A program made the position numbers and the translations under genes. From contig CAKSQF010000010.1 in the NCBI GenBank assembly GCA_934486825.1, forward strand, positions 1-64,000: 64,000 nt of DNA, written 5' to 3'. This document shows, one piece after another, positions 42,561-51,233 of the stretch. The notes beneath the pieces were generated by a model. It searched no databases. It had not been told where the DNA came from and saw only the letters and a program-made list of their open reading frames with translations. Origin of the DNA: an uncultured Eubacteriales bacterium (lineage in GTDB: Bacteria > Bacillota > Clostridia > Oscillospirales > CAG-272). The first letter of the stretch is position 1, and every line of letters begins with the position of its first letter.

Positions 42561-45149
42561 ATGAATGAAAAAAAATTTAGCCGGAATGACGGTCTGATTT
42601 TGTCTGTAATCGTTGTTTTTACGATTTTAATGATAGTAGCCCTTACCAAAGGTAAATATCTGTATGGGTCTGATCTTGACTGGAAGGCACAACATTCGGT
42701 GCTTCCCGATTATTTCCGCACGCTTTTTTACCGCACAGGTGAACTTTTTCCGTCGCTGGCTCCAAATCTCGGCGGTGCGGAGAATATCTACTATATATCT
42801 TATTACGGGCTTTTGTCACCGGTTGTACTCATTTCGTACCTGTTTCCCTCGGTTGAAATGGCATACTATCTGATCGGGGCATCGATAATCAGCCTGGTTG
42901 CTTCAATCGTGCTTTTCTACTTTTGGATCAGAAGACGCTTTTCAACCTTGATTTCGGCGTTTCTTACCCTGTTTCTGACTTTTTCCGGTCCGTTGATTCT
43001 GCACAGTCACAGGCATATCATGTTTGTTATATATATGCCGCTCGTTGTTGCCGGACTTTTTTTTATCGACCTGTTTTTTGAAAAAAACATAAAATCACCG
43101 CTTGCATTTACGGTTTTCCTGATTGTAATGACAAGCTACTATTTCAGCGTGTCCGCAATATTTGCACTCACAGTATACGGGATATATAAATATATCGAGA
43201 TTTCCGGGGCTGAAAACAGGAGCCTTAAATACGCTTTTTTGGATTTTGCAAAAAAGGGAAGTACCTTTGCTTTTTTGATTATCGTCGGTGTCTTGCTTTC
43301 ATGCGTTCTTATAGTTCCTACCGCTCTTGCACTTCTGAACGGGCGTAACCCGACAAATTCCGGAATTGATCTGACAAGGCTGTTTCCAACGGTAAAGCTC
43401 GATATCATTACATTCGGCAGTTACTCTCTCGGGGCATCCTCTTTTCTTGTTCTCTCGCTTGCGGACAATCTGATATCCGGGAAAAAGCAGGATCGTTATC
43501 TTGCGATAGTTTTTCTGCTTTTTGTGACATGTCCCGTATTTGTCTGGTTGCTGAACGGATTCGAATATCTTGACGGTAAGGTTCTTGTTCCGTTCATACC
43601 TGTCTCATTGATACTGTGCGGTAAAACCTTGTATCGGATCAAAGAGGGAAGTTTTGAAGTCATAAAAGTGCTGTTGCTGTTTACCGCTGTTTCGGTTGCG
43701 GGAATCCTTTTGTGTGACATTTCCCTGTGGCGTATATCATATCTGATTGATTTTCTGATCGTTGCCGCAGCTTGTCTAATTATTGGCTTTTTGCATAAAA
43801 ACAGCCGTAGACAGGTCGAGATTGTGTTGTCATCGTCGGTCTTCCTTGTAATACCGCTTATTTCGTGTGTGCTCATAAATTCGGATGACAGACTTGTGTC
43901 GTATGACGAGTATAACGAAATACATTCACAGACCATAAGCAGTGTTGTCGATAAGCTTTGCAAGGACGAAAGCTCGGTGGTACGCACGGCAGTCAATATT
44001 GACGCGGTTGATACAATGAATATTCTTTATTCGGACCGCTATTATAATGATACGTTGTATTCGTCGCTCAGAAGCAGCGGGTATAATAAGTTTTTCTTTG
44101 ACCTTATGCGTAATGAAAACAGTTATCGTAACAGAGCGATAATGTCAAGAAGTAAAAATGTGTTCTTCAATGCATATATGGGAAATAAGTATTGGCTGAC
44201 ACGTGATGGCGGTTATGTTCCGGAGCAGTATTCCAAACTTTACGACGAGGACGGAATAGATGTCTATCTGGCAAACGGAGCCTTTCCCGTCGGATATGCT
44301 ACAAACAATCTGATGAGCAGAAGTGAGTTTGACAGACTTGACTACCCCGCGAATATGGAAGCCATGTTGTTTTATACGATAGTTGATGGGGATTTGCCCG
44401 ACACCGGATTCAAAAGTAACTTCCGGAAGGTCAATGTTGCCGATGCATTGGCGGATTGCAAAGATTTTGAGAAAACCGACGGAAAATATATTCACAGAAA
44501 AGGAAGCGGCAAGCTCAAATATACCTATACGCTTCCCGACGAATGTAAAAACAAGACGCTTGTTCTGAAATTCAATGTTGATAATACTGTAGGTGACCTT
44601 TCAAATGACGTAAAAATCTGGGTGAACGGCGTTGCAAACAAACTCACCGCTGCCGGGTGGAAATATTATAACGGAAACAGTTCGTTTGAATATGTAATTA
44701 CTCCGAGGGGGAAAGATAAAAATCAGCTTGCGTTTACATTCTCGGACGAAGATTATACTGTATCCGATATTGAGCTGTGGACGTACGATTACAGTATTGT
44801 AGAGGAATATGCCAAAGGACTTGACGGCTTTGTTTTCGATACCGACCGGAGCGTCGGTGACCTCGTGAAAGGAACTGTTGATGTAAGCGAAGACGGTTAT
44901 TTCAATCTTTCATACATTTACAATGATGGATACAGCGTGCTTGTTGACGGAAAAAAAGTCGAAGCGGAATGTGTTGACAGCTGTTTCCTGGGATTTCCGA
45001 TTACAAAGGGACATCATGAAATAGAAATACGGTTTAAGGCACCCGGACTTGAATCCGGAAAGAAGCTTTCGGCTCTCGGAGCATTGCTTTTTGTTGCGGT
45101 TATTGTCCTTGATCTGTATCCTGTTGTCAGGAAAAGATTCACCAAGTGA
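42561..45149 (+). CDS. YfhO family membrane glycosyltransferase
   Basis: 862 residues. The first about 430 hold 12 or so membrane segments with the GT-C start GSDLDWKAQHSVLPDYFRTLFY and the LAPNLGGAENIYYISYYGLLSP loop typical of YfhO. A long extracytoplasmic region (about 440-830, beta-rich; TYTLPDECKNKTLVLKFNV, GYFNLSYIYNDGYSVLVDGKKVEAE) follows, and one C-terminal membrane span closes it. YfhO proteins add sugars from lipid-phosphate donors to teichoic acids or related polymers. Together with the DPM-like GT2 it would make a two-step extracytoplasmic glycosylation pathway. Confidence 0.9.
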   Translation: MNEKKFSRNDGLILSVIVVFTILMIVALTKGKYLYGSDLDWKAQHSVLPDYFRTLFYRTGELFPSLAPNLGGAENIYYISYYGLLSPVVLISYLFPSVEMAYYLIGASIISLVASIVLFYFWIRRRFSTLISAFLTLFLTFSGPLILHSHRHIMFVIYMPLVVAGLFFIDLFFEKNIKSPLAFTVFLIVMTSYYFSVSAIFALTVYGIYKYIEISGAENRSLKYAFLDFAKKGSTFAFLIIVGVLLSCVLIVPTALALLNGRNPTNSGIDLTRLFPTVKLDIITFGSYSLGASSFLVLSLADNLISGKKQDRYLAIVFLLFVTCPVFVWLLNGFEYLDGKVLVPFIPVSLILCGKTLYRIKEGSFEVIKVLLLFTAVSVAGILLCDISLWRISYLIDFLIVAAACLIIGFLHKNSRRQVEIVLSSSVFLVIPLISCVLINSDDRLVSYDEYNEIHSQTISSVVDKLCKDESSVVRTAVNIDAVDTMNILYSDRYYNDTLYSSLRSSGYNKFFFDLMRNENSYRNRAIMSRSKNVFFNAYMGNKYWLTRDGGYVPEQYSKLYDEDGIDVYLANGAFPVGYATNNLMSRSEFDRLDYPANMEAMLFYTIVDGDLPDTGFKSNFRKVNVADALADCKDFEKTDGKYIHRKGSGKLKYTYTLPDECKNKTLVLKFNVDNTVGDLSNDVKIWVNGVANKLTAAGWKYYNGNSSFEYVITPRGKDKNQLAFTFSDEDYTVSDIELWTYDYSIVEEYAKGLDGFVFDTDRSVGDLVKGTVDVSEDGYFNLSYIYNDGYSVLVDGKKVEAECVDSCFLGFPITKGHHEIEIRFKAPGLESGKKLSALGALLFVAVIVLDLYPVVRKRFTK

Positions 45150-45171
45150 TGCCAATTTGTCTGTGTCGTAC

Positions 45172-45200
45172 TTGACACACCGCGACTGTTATGGTAAAAT
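45172..45200 (+). promoter_or_regulatory. Sigma-A promoter of the NUDIX gene
   Basis: A consensus TTGACA (45172-45177), a 17-base spacer and TAAAAT (45195-45200), 34 bases before ATG 45235. Confidence 0.8.
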
Positions 45201-45234
45201 AGCTGGCGTAATCTGTTCCGTTGGGGGTGAGAAA

Positions 45235-45753
45235 ATGGCAGAGATCTGGGATGTGTATGATGAACACGGACGTATAATCGACGGAAAATCGTCGGTAAGA
45301 GGCAAGCATGATCTCTGCGAGGGTGAATTTCATCTTGTCGTTTCCGCATGGATTATCAGTTCAAACGGACAGATTGTTATATCAAAAAGACAAAAAGGAA
45401 AGTCGTATGAAGGCTTTTGGGAGTGTACGGGCGGATGTGCCGTTAAAGGGGAAGGCTCTCTTGCGGCAGTGCTTCGCGAGGTAAAAGAGGAACTCGGTAT
45501 CAGTCTCGATCCGAAAAAAGGAGAGCTTTTTGCAAGGTATTTAAGACGTTACCCGGTTGGCGCAAGCGCAATATGCGATGTCTGGGTGTTCAGGCAGGAC
45601 ATATCGCAGGGGTCTTTTGTCCTTCAGGAGGATGAAGTGAGCGATGTCAGGCTCGTTAAGCGCGACGAGATAGAAAGGCTTGCAAAACAGGGTAAATTTG
45701 TTCAGTATCATTATCTGCAAAAACTTTTGAAAAAGTACTGTAATCAGCTTTAA
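45235..45753 (+). CDS. NUDIX hydrolase, isopentenyl-diphosphate isomerase-like
   Basis: A 172-residue NUDIX protein with start MAEIWDVYDEHG, a form seen in Idi-like NUDIX proteins of Clostridia. The NUDIX box runs from GCAVKGEGSL to REVKEELGI (G-x5-E-x7-REVxEEL), so metal ligands are present; at the first box glycine region the spacing is normal. The substrate is probably a nucleotide or other diphosphate. ATG 45235 has GGGGGTGAG seven bases upstream; the longer frame to 45049 lies over the YfhO gene. Confidence 0.88.
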   Translation: MAEIWDVYDEHGRIIDGKSSVRGKHDLCEGEFHLVVSAWIISSNGQIVISKRQKGKSYEGFWECTGGCAVKGEGSLAAVLREVKEELGISLDPKKGELFARYLRRYPVGASAICDVWVFRQDISQGSFVLQEDEVSDVRLVKRDEIERLAKQGKFVQYHYLQKLLKKYCNQL

Positions 45754-45800
45754 TTTTTTGATGTTGTTGTGCATATATTTGTTCCTGCGGAGGTGCAGAT

Positions 45801-46265
45801 ATGGCATACAAAATAATCAAAAGCGAAAAAACCATAGAGGGTGTTAAATGTGTTTTTGAGCGCCCAAAATTGCTTGATTCGAACTTTTCCGAAAAAATCA
45901 ACCGCTTTACCGACGAATTTGCCGATTCATTTGAAAAAAGCATATCCGATGTCTGGTCGGAACGTGAATGTCGGAGAATCTTTTTCCGAGTCTCATGCCG
46001 TGAGTACATGAACTTTTTTTCGTTGCACTTTTCGGTTGATATTGAAAAATACAATGATGAGTCGCTTTGTTTTTACCGTTCGTTTGTGTTTGATATAAAA
46101 ACCGGACTTATAGTGAAATTGTCGGATGTCGCCGAAAAAGCATTTGCAGCCGAACATAAAAAATGGTCTTTTTATATAGGTGACAATAAAATAGTTGCAT
46201 ATCGTCCGAACGGTGACGGAACGGTTGCGGAAACCGCTGTCGGGAAACTGTCCTCTCATGAATAA
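45801..46265 (+). CDS. Hypothetical soluble protein
   Basis: 154 residues, MAYKIIKSEKTIEGV..., with no signal or membrane segment. The pattern (FFRVSCREYMNFFSLHFSVDIEKYN, FVFDIKTGLIVKLSDV) is faintly like the DUF3298 'FDLKTGKLLKLSDL' half-domain, which would make it a cytosolic variant of a protein that is normally secreted. GGAGG lies 8 bases before ATG 45801. Family uncertain. Confidence 0.7.
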   Translation: MAYKIIKSEKTIEGVKCVFERPKLLDSNFSEKINRFTDEFADSFEKSISDVWSERECRRIFFRVSCREYMNFFSLHFSVDIEKYNDESLCFYRSFVFDIKTGLIVKLSDVAEKAFAAEHKKWSFYIGDNKIVAYRPNGDGTVAETAVGKLSSHE

Positions 46266-46319
46266 AGCGATTGCCTCATACATAGATATGTATAAAAATC
46301 TACTGTCGGAGGGTATATT

Positions 46320-46811
46320 ATGTTCGTTTATTCGGTTAAAGCGTCGAGCGTTCGCTTTTTTGGTGCGATGATGCTTTCGGTCGCTGTTCTTATTGCACTT
46401 ATCCTGCTTATTCCAACTTATGAGCCGGTTTCGGCAGCAACAGCGCAGGTGCTGAGCTATGATAAGATAAAAACAAATGAAGATCGTGTTAATTTTCTGC
46501 ACGGACTCGGCTGGGAGGTTGAGAATGAACCTGTTGAAAGTACCGATGTTACAATTCCGTCCGAATTTGATGCGGTTTTCATGGAGTATAATAATCTGCA
46601 AAAGATGCAGGGACTTGATCTGTCAAAATACAAACGCAAAAACGTAACACGGTATACATACAAGATAAAGAACTATGACGGATATGAGGGAACGGTATAC
46701 GCAAATCTGCTTGTATATAGGAACAGGATAATCGGCGGTGATATTTGTTCGGCTGATGTCAACGGCTTTGTTACTACTTTTGATGCGAAAATAAATAAAA
46801 CAAAGGAATAA
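46320..46811 (+). CDS. DUF4830 domain protein, membrane-anchored
   Basis: A 163-residue protein with one N-terminal membrane segment (about 12-33) and a DUF4830 domain (about 50-155). The domain features are RVNFLHGLGWEVENEPVE, IPSEFDAVFMEYNNLQKMQGLDLSKY, VTRYTYKIKNY and ANLLVYRNRIIGGDICS. Function unknown; the domain is common in spore-forming Clostridia. It starts 54 bases after the previous gene and ends one base before the RNA methyltransferase gene. Confidence 0.85.
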   Translation: MFVYSVKASSVRFFGAMMLSVAVLIALILLIPTYEPVSAATAQVLSYDKIKTNEDRVNFLHGLGWEVENEPVESTDVTIPSEFDAVFMEYNNLQKMQGLDLSKYKRKNVTRYTYKIKNYDGYEGTVYANLLVYRNRIIGGDICSADVNGFVTTFDAKINKTKE

Positions 46812-46812
46812 A

Positions 46813-47967
46813 ATGAATTATATTTTTGTTGCGACCTGTCTTTTCGGACTTGAAAAACTGCTGGGAGAAGAGATTGATGCTCTCGGATATAATCGAATAG
46901 AAACTATTGACGGAAGAGTCCGTTTCACGGGCGACGAGAACGCCGTTGCAAGATGCAATATTATGCTCAGAACTGCCGAAAGACTTTTTATTGAGGTAGG
47001 CAGAACACCGGCATATACCTTTGACGATCTGTTTGAAGGCGTGCGAAATATGCCGTGGGAAGAATATATCGGAAGAGATGATGCCTTTCCCGTGAGCGGT
47101 CACTCGGTCAAAAGCGTTCTGACGTCGATACCTGCATTGCAGTCTGTCGTTCAAAAGGCAATCGCAGAGAGACATAAGTGGGCATATGATCTTGACTGGT
47201 GTCCCGCAAACGCAACAAAAATGCAGATTGAATTTTTCATTCTGAAGGATCAGGCATCGCTTTTGCTCGATCTCAGCGGTGTTGCACTTCATAAACGCGG
47301 ATATCGTCCCGTATCGAATGCGGCACCCCTGCGCGAAACGCTGGCGTCGGCTCTCGTAAAAATTTCAAGGCCCAGAGAAGACGTGCTGTTTTGGGATCCT
47401 ATGTGCGGGAGCGGTACGATCCCGATAGAAGCGGCAATGCTGATGGCAAATATTTCTCCCGGAATTTCAAGGTCTTTTGCGGCGGAGGAGTATGATTTTC
47501 TGCCCTTGAATATATGGAAAAATGCGCGCGACGAAGCAAAATCGTTACAGAAAACAGATGCGGATTTTGAGATTTATGCTTCCGATATTGATTTTAATGC
47601 GATCAGAATTACAAGGGAAAATTGCCTGAGGGCAGGCGTAACAAAGTATGTCAGAGCGTTTGTTCGTGACGCACTTGAAATTACAACCGGCGGCAGGCGA
47701 GGAACCATTGTGTGCAATCCTCCGTACGGCGAAAGACTTTTTACATCGGAGCAGGCAGAAGAGCTTTACAGAAAAATGGGCAGACATTTTGAACGGCTTG
47801 ACAATTGGCAGATATATATTCTGTCATCGAACGAACAGTTTGAACGTCTCTACGGACGGAAGGCGGATAAAGTCCGAAAACTGTATAACGGTATGATAAA
47901 ATGCGGGTACTATCAGTTTTTCAAAAAAAGGGAAGTGTCGGATCACATAAATGGGAAAAGAAATTAA
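46813..47967 (+). CDS. THUMP-domain class I RNA methyltransferase (RlmL/YpsC type)
   Basis: A 384-residue rRNA N2-guanine methyltransferase-like protein. An N-terminal ferredoxin-like/THUMP part (about 1-165) with LFGLEKLLGEEIDALG is followed by a Rossmann methyltransferase with FWDPMCGSGTIPIEAA (SAM binding) and the catalytic VCNPPYGERL. It matches the N-terminal half of RlmL and Bacillus YpsC in size. It overlaps the YbaK gene by 17 bases. Confidence 0.9.
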   Translation: MNYIFVATCLFGLEKLLGEEIDALGYNRIETIDGRVRFTGDENAVARCNIMLRTAERLFIEVGRTPAYTFDDLFEGVRNMPWEEYIGRDDAFPVSGHSVKSVLTSIPALQSVVQKAIAERHKWAYDLDWCPANATKMQIEFFILKDQASLLLDLSGVALHKRGYRPVSNAAPLRETLASALVKISRPREDVLFWDPMCGSGTIPIEAAMLMANISPGISRSFAAEEYDFLPLNIWKNARDEAKSLQKTDADFEIYASDIDFNAIRITRENCLRAGVTKYVRAFVRDALEITTGGRRGTIVCNPPYGERLFTSEQAEELYRKMGRHFERLDNWQIYILSSNEQFERLYGRKADKVRKLYNGMIKCGYYQFFKKREVSDHINGKRN

Positions 47968-48427
47968 AACGAATGCAATGAGAATTCTTGACAGTGCAGG
48001 CATTGACTATGAGATAAATCTTTATGATTGCGCCGAATTTGTTGACGGCAGTTCAATAGCCGATATGCTCTCGCAGGATCACAAAATATCCTTTAAAACA
48101 CTTGTTGCTGTCGGAAAAAGCGGAGAGCATTATGTCTTTGTTTTACCTGTCGATGATGAATTGAATCTGAAAAAATGTGCGGCGGCTGTCGGTGAAAAAT
48201 CGGTTGAGCTTACGCATGTGAAGGATCTGACAAAGCTGACGGGATATATAAGAGGCGGTTGTTCTCCTATCGGTATGAAAAAAACGTACAGAACGGTTAT
48301 CCACCGGACTGCCGAAAATTACGACAGAATAATTATCAGCGGAGGAAGAATAGGCGCACAGATTTTTATTAGTCCGTATGACCTTGCAGAATTGATTCAC
48401 GCGACTTTTTCGGATATTATAATGTAA
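47951..48427 (+). CDS. ybaK: YbaK/EbsC family Cys-tRNA(Pro) deacylase
   Basis: A 158-residue aminoacyl-tRNA deacylase of the INS superfamily that removes mischarged cysteine from tRNA-Pro. Family residues: MRILDSAGIDYEIN, FKTLVAVGKSGEHYVFVLP with the conserved lysine, DELNLKKCA, GYIRGGCSPIGMKK and the C-terminal GGRIGAQIFIS. It overlaps the methyltransferase gene, so translation is coupled. A terminator follows. Confidence 0.93.
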   Translation: MGKEIKTNAMRILDSAGIDYEINLYDCAEFVDGSSIADMLSQDHKISFKTLVAVGKSGEHYVFVLPVDDELNLKKCAAAVGEKSVELTHVKDLTKLTGYIRGGCSPIGMKKTYRTVIHRTAENYDRIIISGGRIGAQIFISPYDLAELIHATFSDIIM

Positions 48428-48437
48428 AATTCAGATA

Positions 48438-48478
48438 TAAAAAACACCGCGATCAGTTACAGATCGCGGTGTTTTTTA
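48438..48478. terminator. Bidirectional terminator between ybaK and the UDG gene
   Basis: AAAAACACCGCGATC and GATCGCGGTGTTTTTT with a short loop; the UDG stop codon lies in the T-run. Confidence 0.92.
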
Positions 48479-49036
48479 TGAGTTCTTGTAGAGTCTGTAT
48501 TTTTCGGCTACGGCTTTCATGTCTTCAAGCATTTGTTCCTTGTATGTAACATTGCCCCTGAGAAGCAGTGACGGATGATAAACGGCGGTCATTTCGAAGT
48601 TTCCTTTTTTGACCCATTGCCCGTGTTCCTTGGTTATTTTATAATCCGGGTGTATAAGCCGCATTGCCGATATCCTGCCGAGGCAGACGATCATTTTGGG
48701 TCTGACAAGTCTGACCTGTTCGCGTAAATATTCAATACAGACGTCCTGCTCGGATTCTTCGGGATCACGGTTTTTCGGCGGACGGCATTTGAGCATGTTG
48801 CAGATATAAACATCGTCACGCGGAATGTCAACGGCTTTCAGGTACCTGTCAAAAAGCTGACCCGCACGTCCCACAAACGGTATGCCGGTAAGGTCCTCGT
48901 TTTCGCCCGGAGCTTCGCCGACAAACATAAGCACGCTTTCGCGATTGCCGGTGCCGAATACCGTTTTTGTTCTCGTTTTGCCGAGAGAGCAACGATGACA
49001 GTTGTTGCACATTTCTTCAAGTTCATTCCAGGTCAT
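48476..49036 (-). CDS. Family 4 uracil-DNA glycosylase
   Basis: A 186-residue iron-sulfur uracil-DNA glycosylase that removes deaminated cytosine. The N-terminal CNNCHRC is two of the cluster cysteines' region, then GEAPGENEDLTGIPFVGRAG (active-site loop), NMLKCRPPKNRDP and the terminal HPSLLLR motif. All four cysteines appear to be present (CNNC, NMLKC, DVCIEYL). It ends inside a terminator stem. The promoter is not clear. Confidence 0.92.
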   Translation of the reverse strand: MTWNELEEMCNNCHRCSLGKTRTKTVFGTGNRESVLMFVGEAPGENEDLTGIPFVGRAGQLFDRYLKAVDIPRDDVYICNMLKCRPPKNRDPEESEQDVCIEYLREQVRLVRPKMIVCLGRISAMRLIHPDYKITKEHGQWVKKGNFEMTAVYHPSLLLRGNVTYKEQMLEDMKAVAEKYRLYKNS

Positions 49037-49058
49037 TTGTTTTCCCCATTTTTTGTAG

Positions 49059-50459
49059 TTAGTTTTTCAGATCATATTTGTCATTTATCATTTCACGCAG
49101 TAAGAATACGAACCTGAGTCCCGCACATATATACGCAACTCGGATTGCCATGTCAATTATCCACCATGACGGCATTGCAACCATGAGCGCAGTCTGTAAA
49201 ATGTTCGAAACGGCGCTTGTCACTCCGAGAATGATAAACGTATTCAGCCATCGGTTAAGCGATTTTCTGTTTGACAGCCATGCCTTCTCGCCTATAATGT
49301 GTCCGTCAGGAGCATAGGTTCCGCCTGTAAAATCGGCTGTAATGCAAAGAAGTAATTTGCGGATAAAAATAAGAAGCAAGACGAAGAAAACGGCGTCAAG
49401 TGCACTGAACAAACACATTCCGATGAATTTATAGAGGATATCGAACGATTTGCGAAGATATACCTCAAGTATGGCCGATACCGAAAATGACAGTCCCTCT
49501 GATTTGTCATTCAGAAAATCTCTGAAGAATGACATGATGAACAGGTAAGTGTATGACCATGCCGCAATCGAGGCAACTGTATATGCAATTGCCGCTCCTC
49601 TTGCTTTCTTTGCAGGCTGATATTTTTTCGAGAGTATAAAAACGCCCGTAAGAATCAGCAAAGCGGAGACAGTGTGCGGGAGATAGTTGAAGCCGTCAAA
49701 TTTGAGTTCAATTGAAAAAACAAGTCCGATAATAAGAAATGCAGTAAAATTCATAACCGATTTTACCGTTTCTCTGACCGGATCGTCATGTGAGATTGCT
49801 TCAACGTACCGATCTCTTATCAAGGATGTAAAACAGGTGCGTTTGTTTATTTTTCTCAGGTATGACGACAGCATTATGACCCATATAATACCGATAATAA
49901 GGGTTACCGATGTGGCTGCTACAATAAAAAAGGTGCGATAATTTGCAATTGACAAAATACCGTCCGGGGTAACCGTGCCGTAATTGCTGTTTGTCAGTGA
50001 TGTCAATTCGGGAAGGACGGGGAAGAATGATTTTGCAAACAGAAAAATCGCCGTCATCACACGTTGATCGGTGTTGCGGGAAAAAATATCCCTGTATTCG
50101 TTCAGCTTGTCGGTTGAGTTGAAAATCTCGTTTATTCCGTCAAAAAACGAATTGAACGCGCGTGTGGCGAAAATGAATTCAATGATTCCGAATGTCAGCG
50201 AGAAAATCAGTCCCCACACTTCGCTTCGGTCGTTTGCTACCGTGAAATAAAGAAAGGATACGGGAAGTTTGCAGAGCGAAACAAGAAAAAGAGTGCGGAA
50301 ATATTTGTTTGACTCCGAAAACGACAGATTTATCCTGCTTGATTTTTTTGTTTGTGACAACAGGATCATATAACCGATAAAGTCGGGAAAAATGTCAATC
50401 ACGACAATGTTCGGGTTAAGAAGAAACAGAAGACCTGTAATCAACAAAGCCGTTGACAT
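49059..50459 (-). CDS. Multi-pass membrane protein with DIFPD motif
   Basis: 466 residues with about 10 membrane segments, no signal for a known transporter. Near the N-terminus it has NIVVIDIFPDFIGYMILL, which matches the paralogous gene upstream (NIGIDIFPDILGYVLFF). The middle carries basic cytosolic loops (SSYLRKINKRTCF). I recognise the motif from uncharacterised Firmicutes membrane proteins but cannot give a function. It follows the 223-residue homologue by 33 bases and ends 22 bases before the UDG gene. Confidence 0.75.
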   Translation of the reverse strand: MSTALLITGLLFLLNPNIVVIDIFPDFIGYMILLSQTKKSSRINLSFSESNKYFRTLFLVSLCKLPVSFLYFTVANDRSEVWGLIFSLTFGIIEFIFATRAFNSFFDGINEIFNSTDKLNEYRDIFSRNTDQRVMTAIFLFAKSFFPVLPELTSLTNSNYGTVTPDGILSIANYRTFFIVAATSVTLIIGIIWVIMLSSYLRKINKRTCFTSLIRDRYVEAISHDDPVRETVKSVMNFTAFLIIGLVFSIELKFDGFNYLPHTVSALLILTGVFILSKKYQPAKKARGAAIAYTVASIAAWSYTYLFIMSFFRDFLNDKSEGLSFSVSAILEVYLRKSFDILYKFIGMCLFSALDAVFFVLLLIFIRKLLLCITADFTGGTYAPDGHIIGEKAWLSNRKSLNRWLNTFIILGVTSAVSNILQTALMVAMPSWWIIDMAIRVAYICAGLRFVFLLREMINDKYDLKN

Positions 50460-50492
50460 GTTTTGTACCTCCGTTCGTTTTTTTGAGCCGGC

Positions 50493-51164
50493 TTATTTGT
50501 CCGATTTGCCTTTTTTGTACTTTTCGTAGAGCTTATTAAGCGGATTATTTGAGGGACCGTCCATCTGTTCATCACCTTCGTAACAGATCTGACGGTATGA
50601 TGAGAAAATAACGGTGAAGACATATATGAACATAACGTAAAACAAAAGCTGAAATCCGATTCCGATTGCCGAGTAGACAGCCGCAACCTTTCCGGTCGGC
50701 GTCGGGAATATGACCTCGTAAATAATCAGACAGATGCCGAGGACATAATATAAGACGGAGAGCAGCTTTCCCCACTGTGCGCGTAATGACAGCTTCGGCA
50801 GATCTACATCTACGGCAAGTGAATGGATTCCGTCGAGAATCCCGATGTGGAAAAAGAGCAAAAGCGGATATTTCAGATATTCGGTATATGTCAGAACGGG
50901 TAAAACATATTTTGTGCCGACTCCGAAAAAAGCAAGAAGCTGACCCGAAAATGTAATCGCACCGAGAATAATAAGCGGTATGCATATTCCTTTCGCACGC
51001 GAAAAACCAAGTGCATGACGCGAAAGAGTACGTAATGCGATAAAAAATAAAACATAGCCGAGTATATCCGGAAATATATCAATTCCGATGTTCGAACCGG
51101 AACCGATCTTGAGACCGTAGTCGATCAGCATGAGATAACCGTACAATAAAAAGCCAAATCCCAT
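50493..51164 (-). CDS. Smaller multi-pass membrane protein with DIFPD motif
   Basis: 223 residues, five or six membrane segments, and a charged C-terminal tail (YEKYKKGKSDK). The N-terminal GIDIFPDILGYVLFFIALRTLSRH is shared in type with the 466-residue protein downstream, so the two are probably distant paralogues or subunits. Function unknown. The ATG at 51164 opens directly at the first membrane segment. Confidence 0.75.
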   Translation of the reverse strand: MGFGFLLYGYLMLIDYGLKIGSGSNIGIDIFPDILGYVLFFIALRTLSRHALGFSRAKGICIPLIILGAITFSGQLLAFFGVGTKYVLPVLTYTEYLKYPLLLFFHIGILDGIHSLAVDVDLPKLSLRAQWGKLLSVLYYVLGICLIIYEVIFPTPTGKVAAVYSAIGIGFQLLFYVMFIYVFTVIFSSYRQICYEGDEQMDGPSNNPLNKLYEKYKKGKSDK

Positions 51165-51190
51165 TCGTATAATCCTTGTTCTGTTTGATC

Positions 51191-51226
51191 TTACCGCGGC
51201 GGAGTTATATCGCGCCGCGGTTTTTT
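51191..51226 (+). terminator. Hairpin with plus-strand T-run downstream of secA
   Basis: ACCGCGGCG and CGCCGCGGT pair around about 11 bases and are followed by TTTTTT on the plus strand. Only minus-strand genes flank it (secA ends at 51234), so as a terminator it faces the wrong way; the stem itself could still stabilise the secA transcript end. Confidence 0.6.
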
Positions 51227-51233
51227 ATCCGAG

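Noticed and set aside
45049..45234. 62 extra N-terminal residues for the NUDIX protein
   Set aside because: They overlap the YfhO C-terminus and the NUDIX promoter; ATG 45235 has its own strong ribosome binding site.
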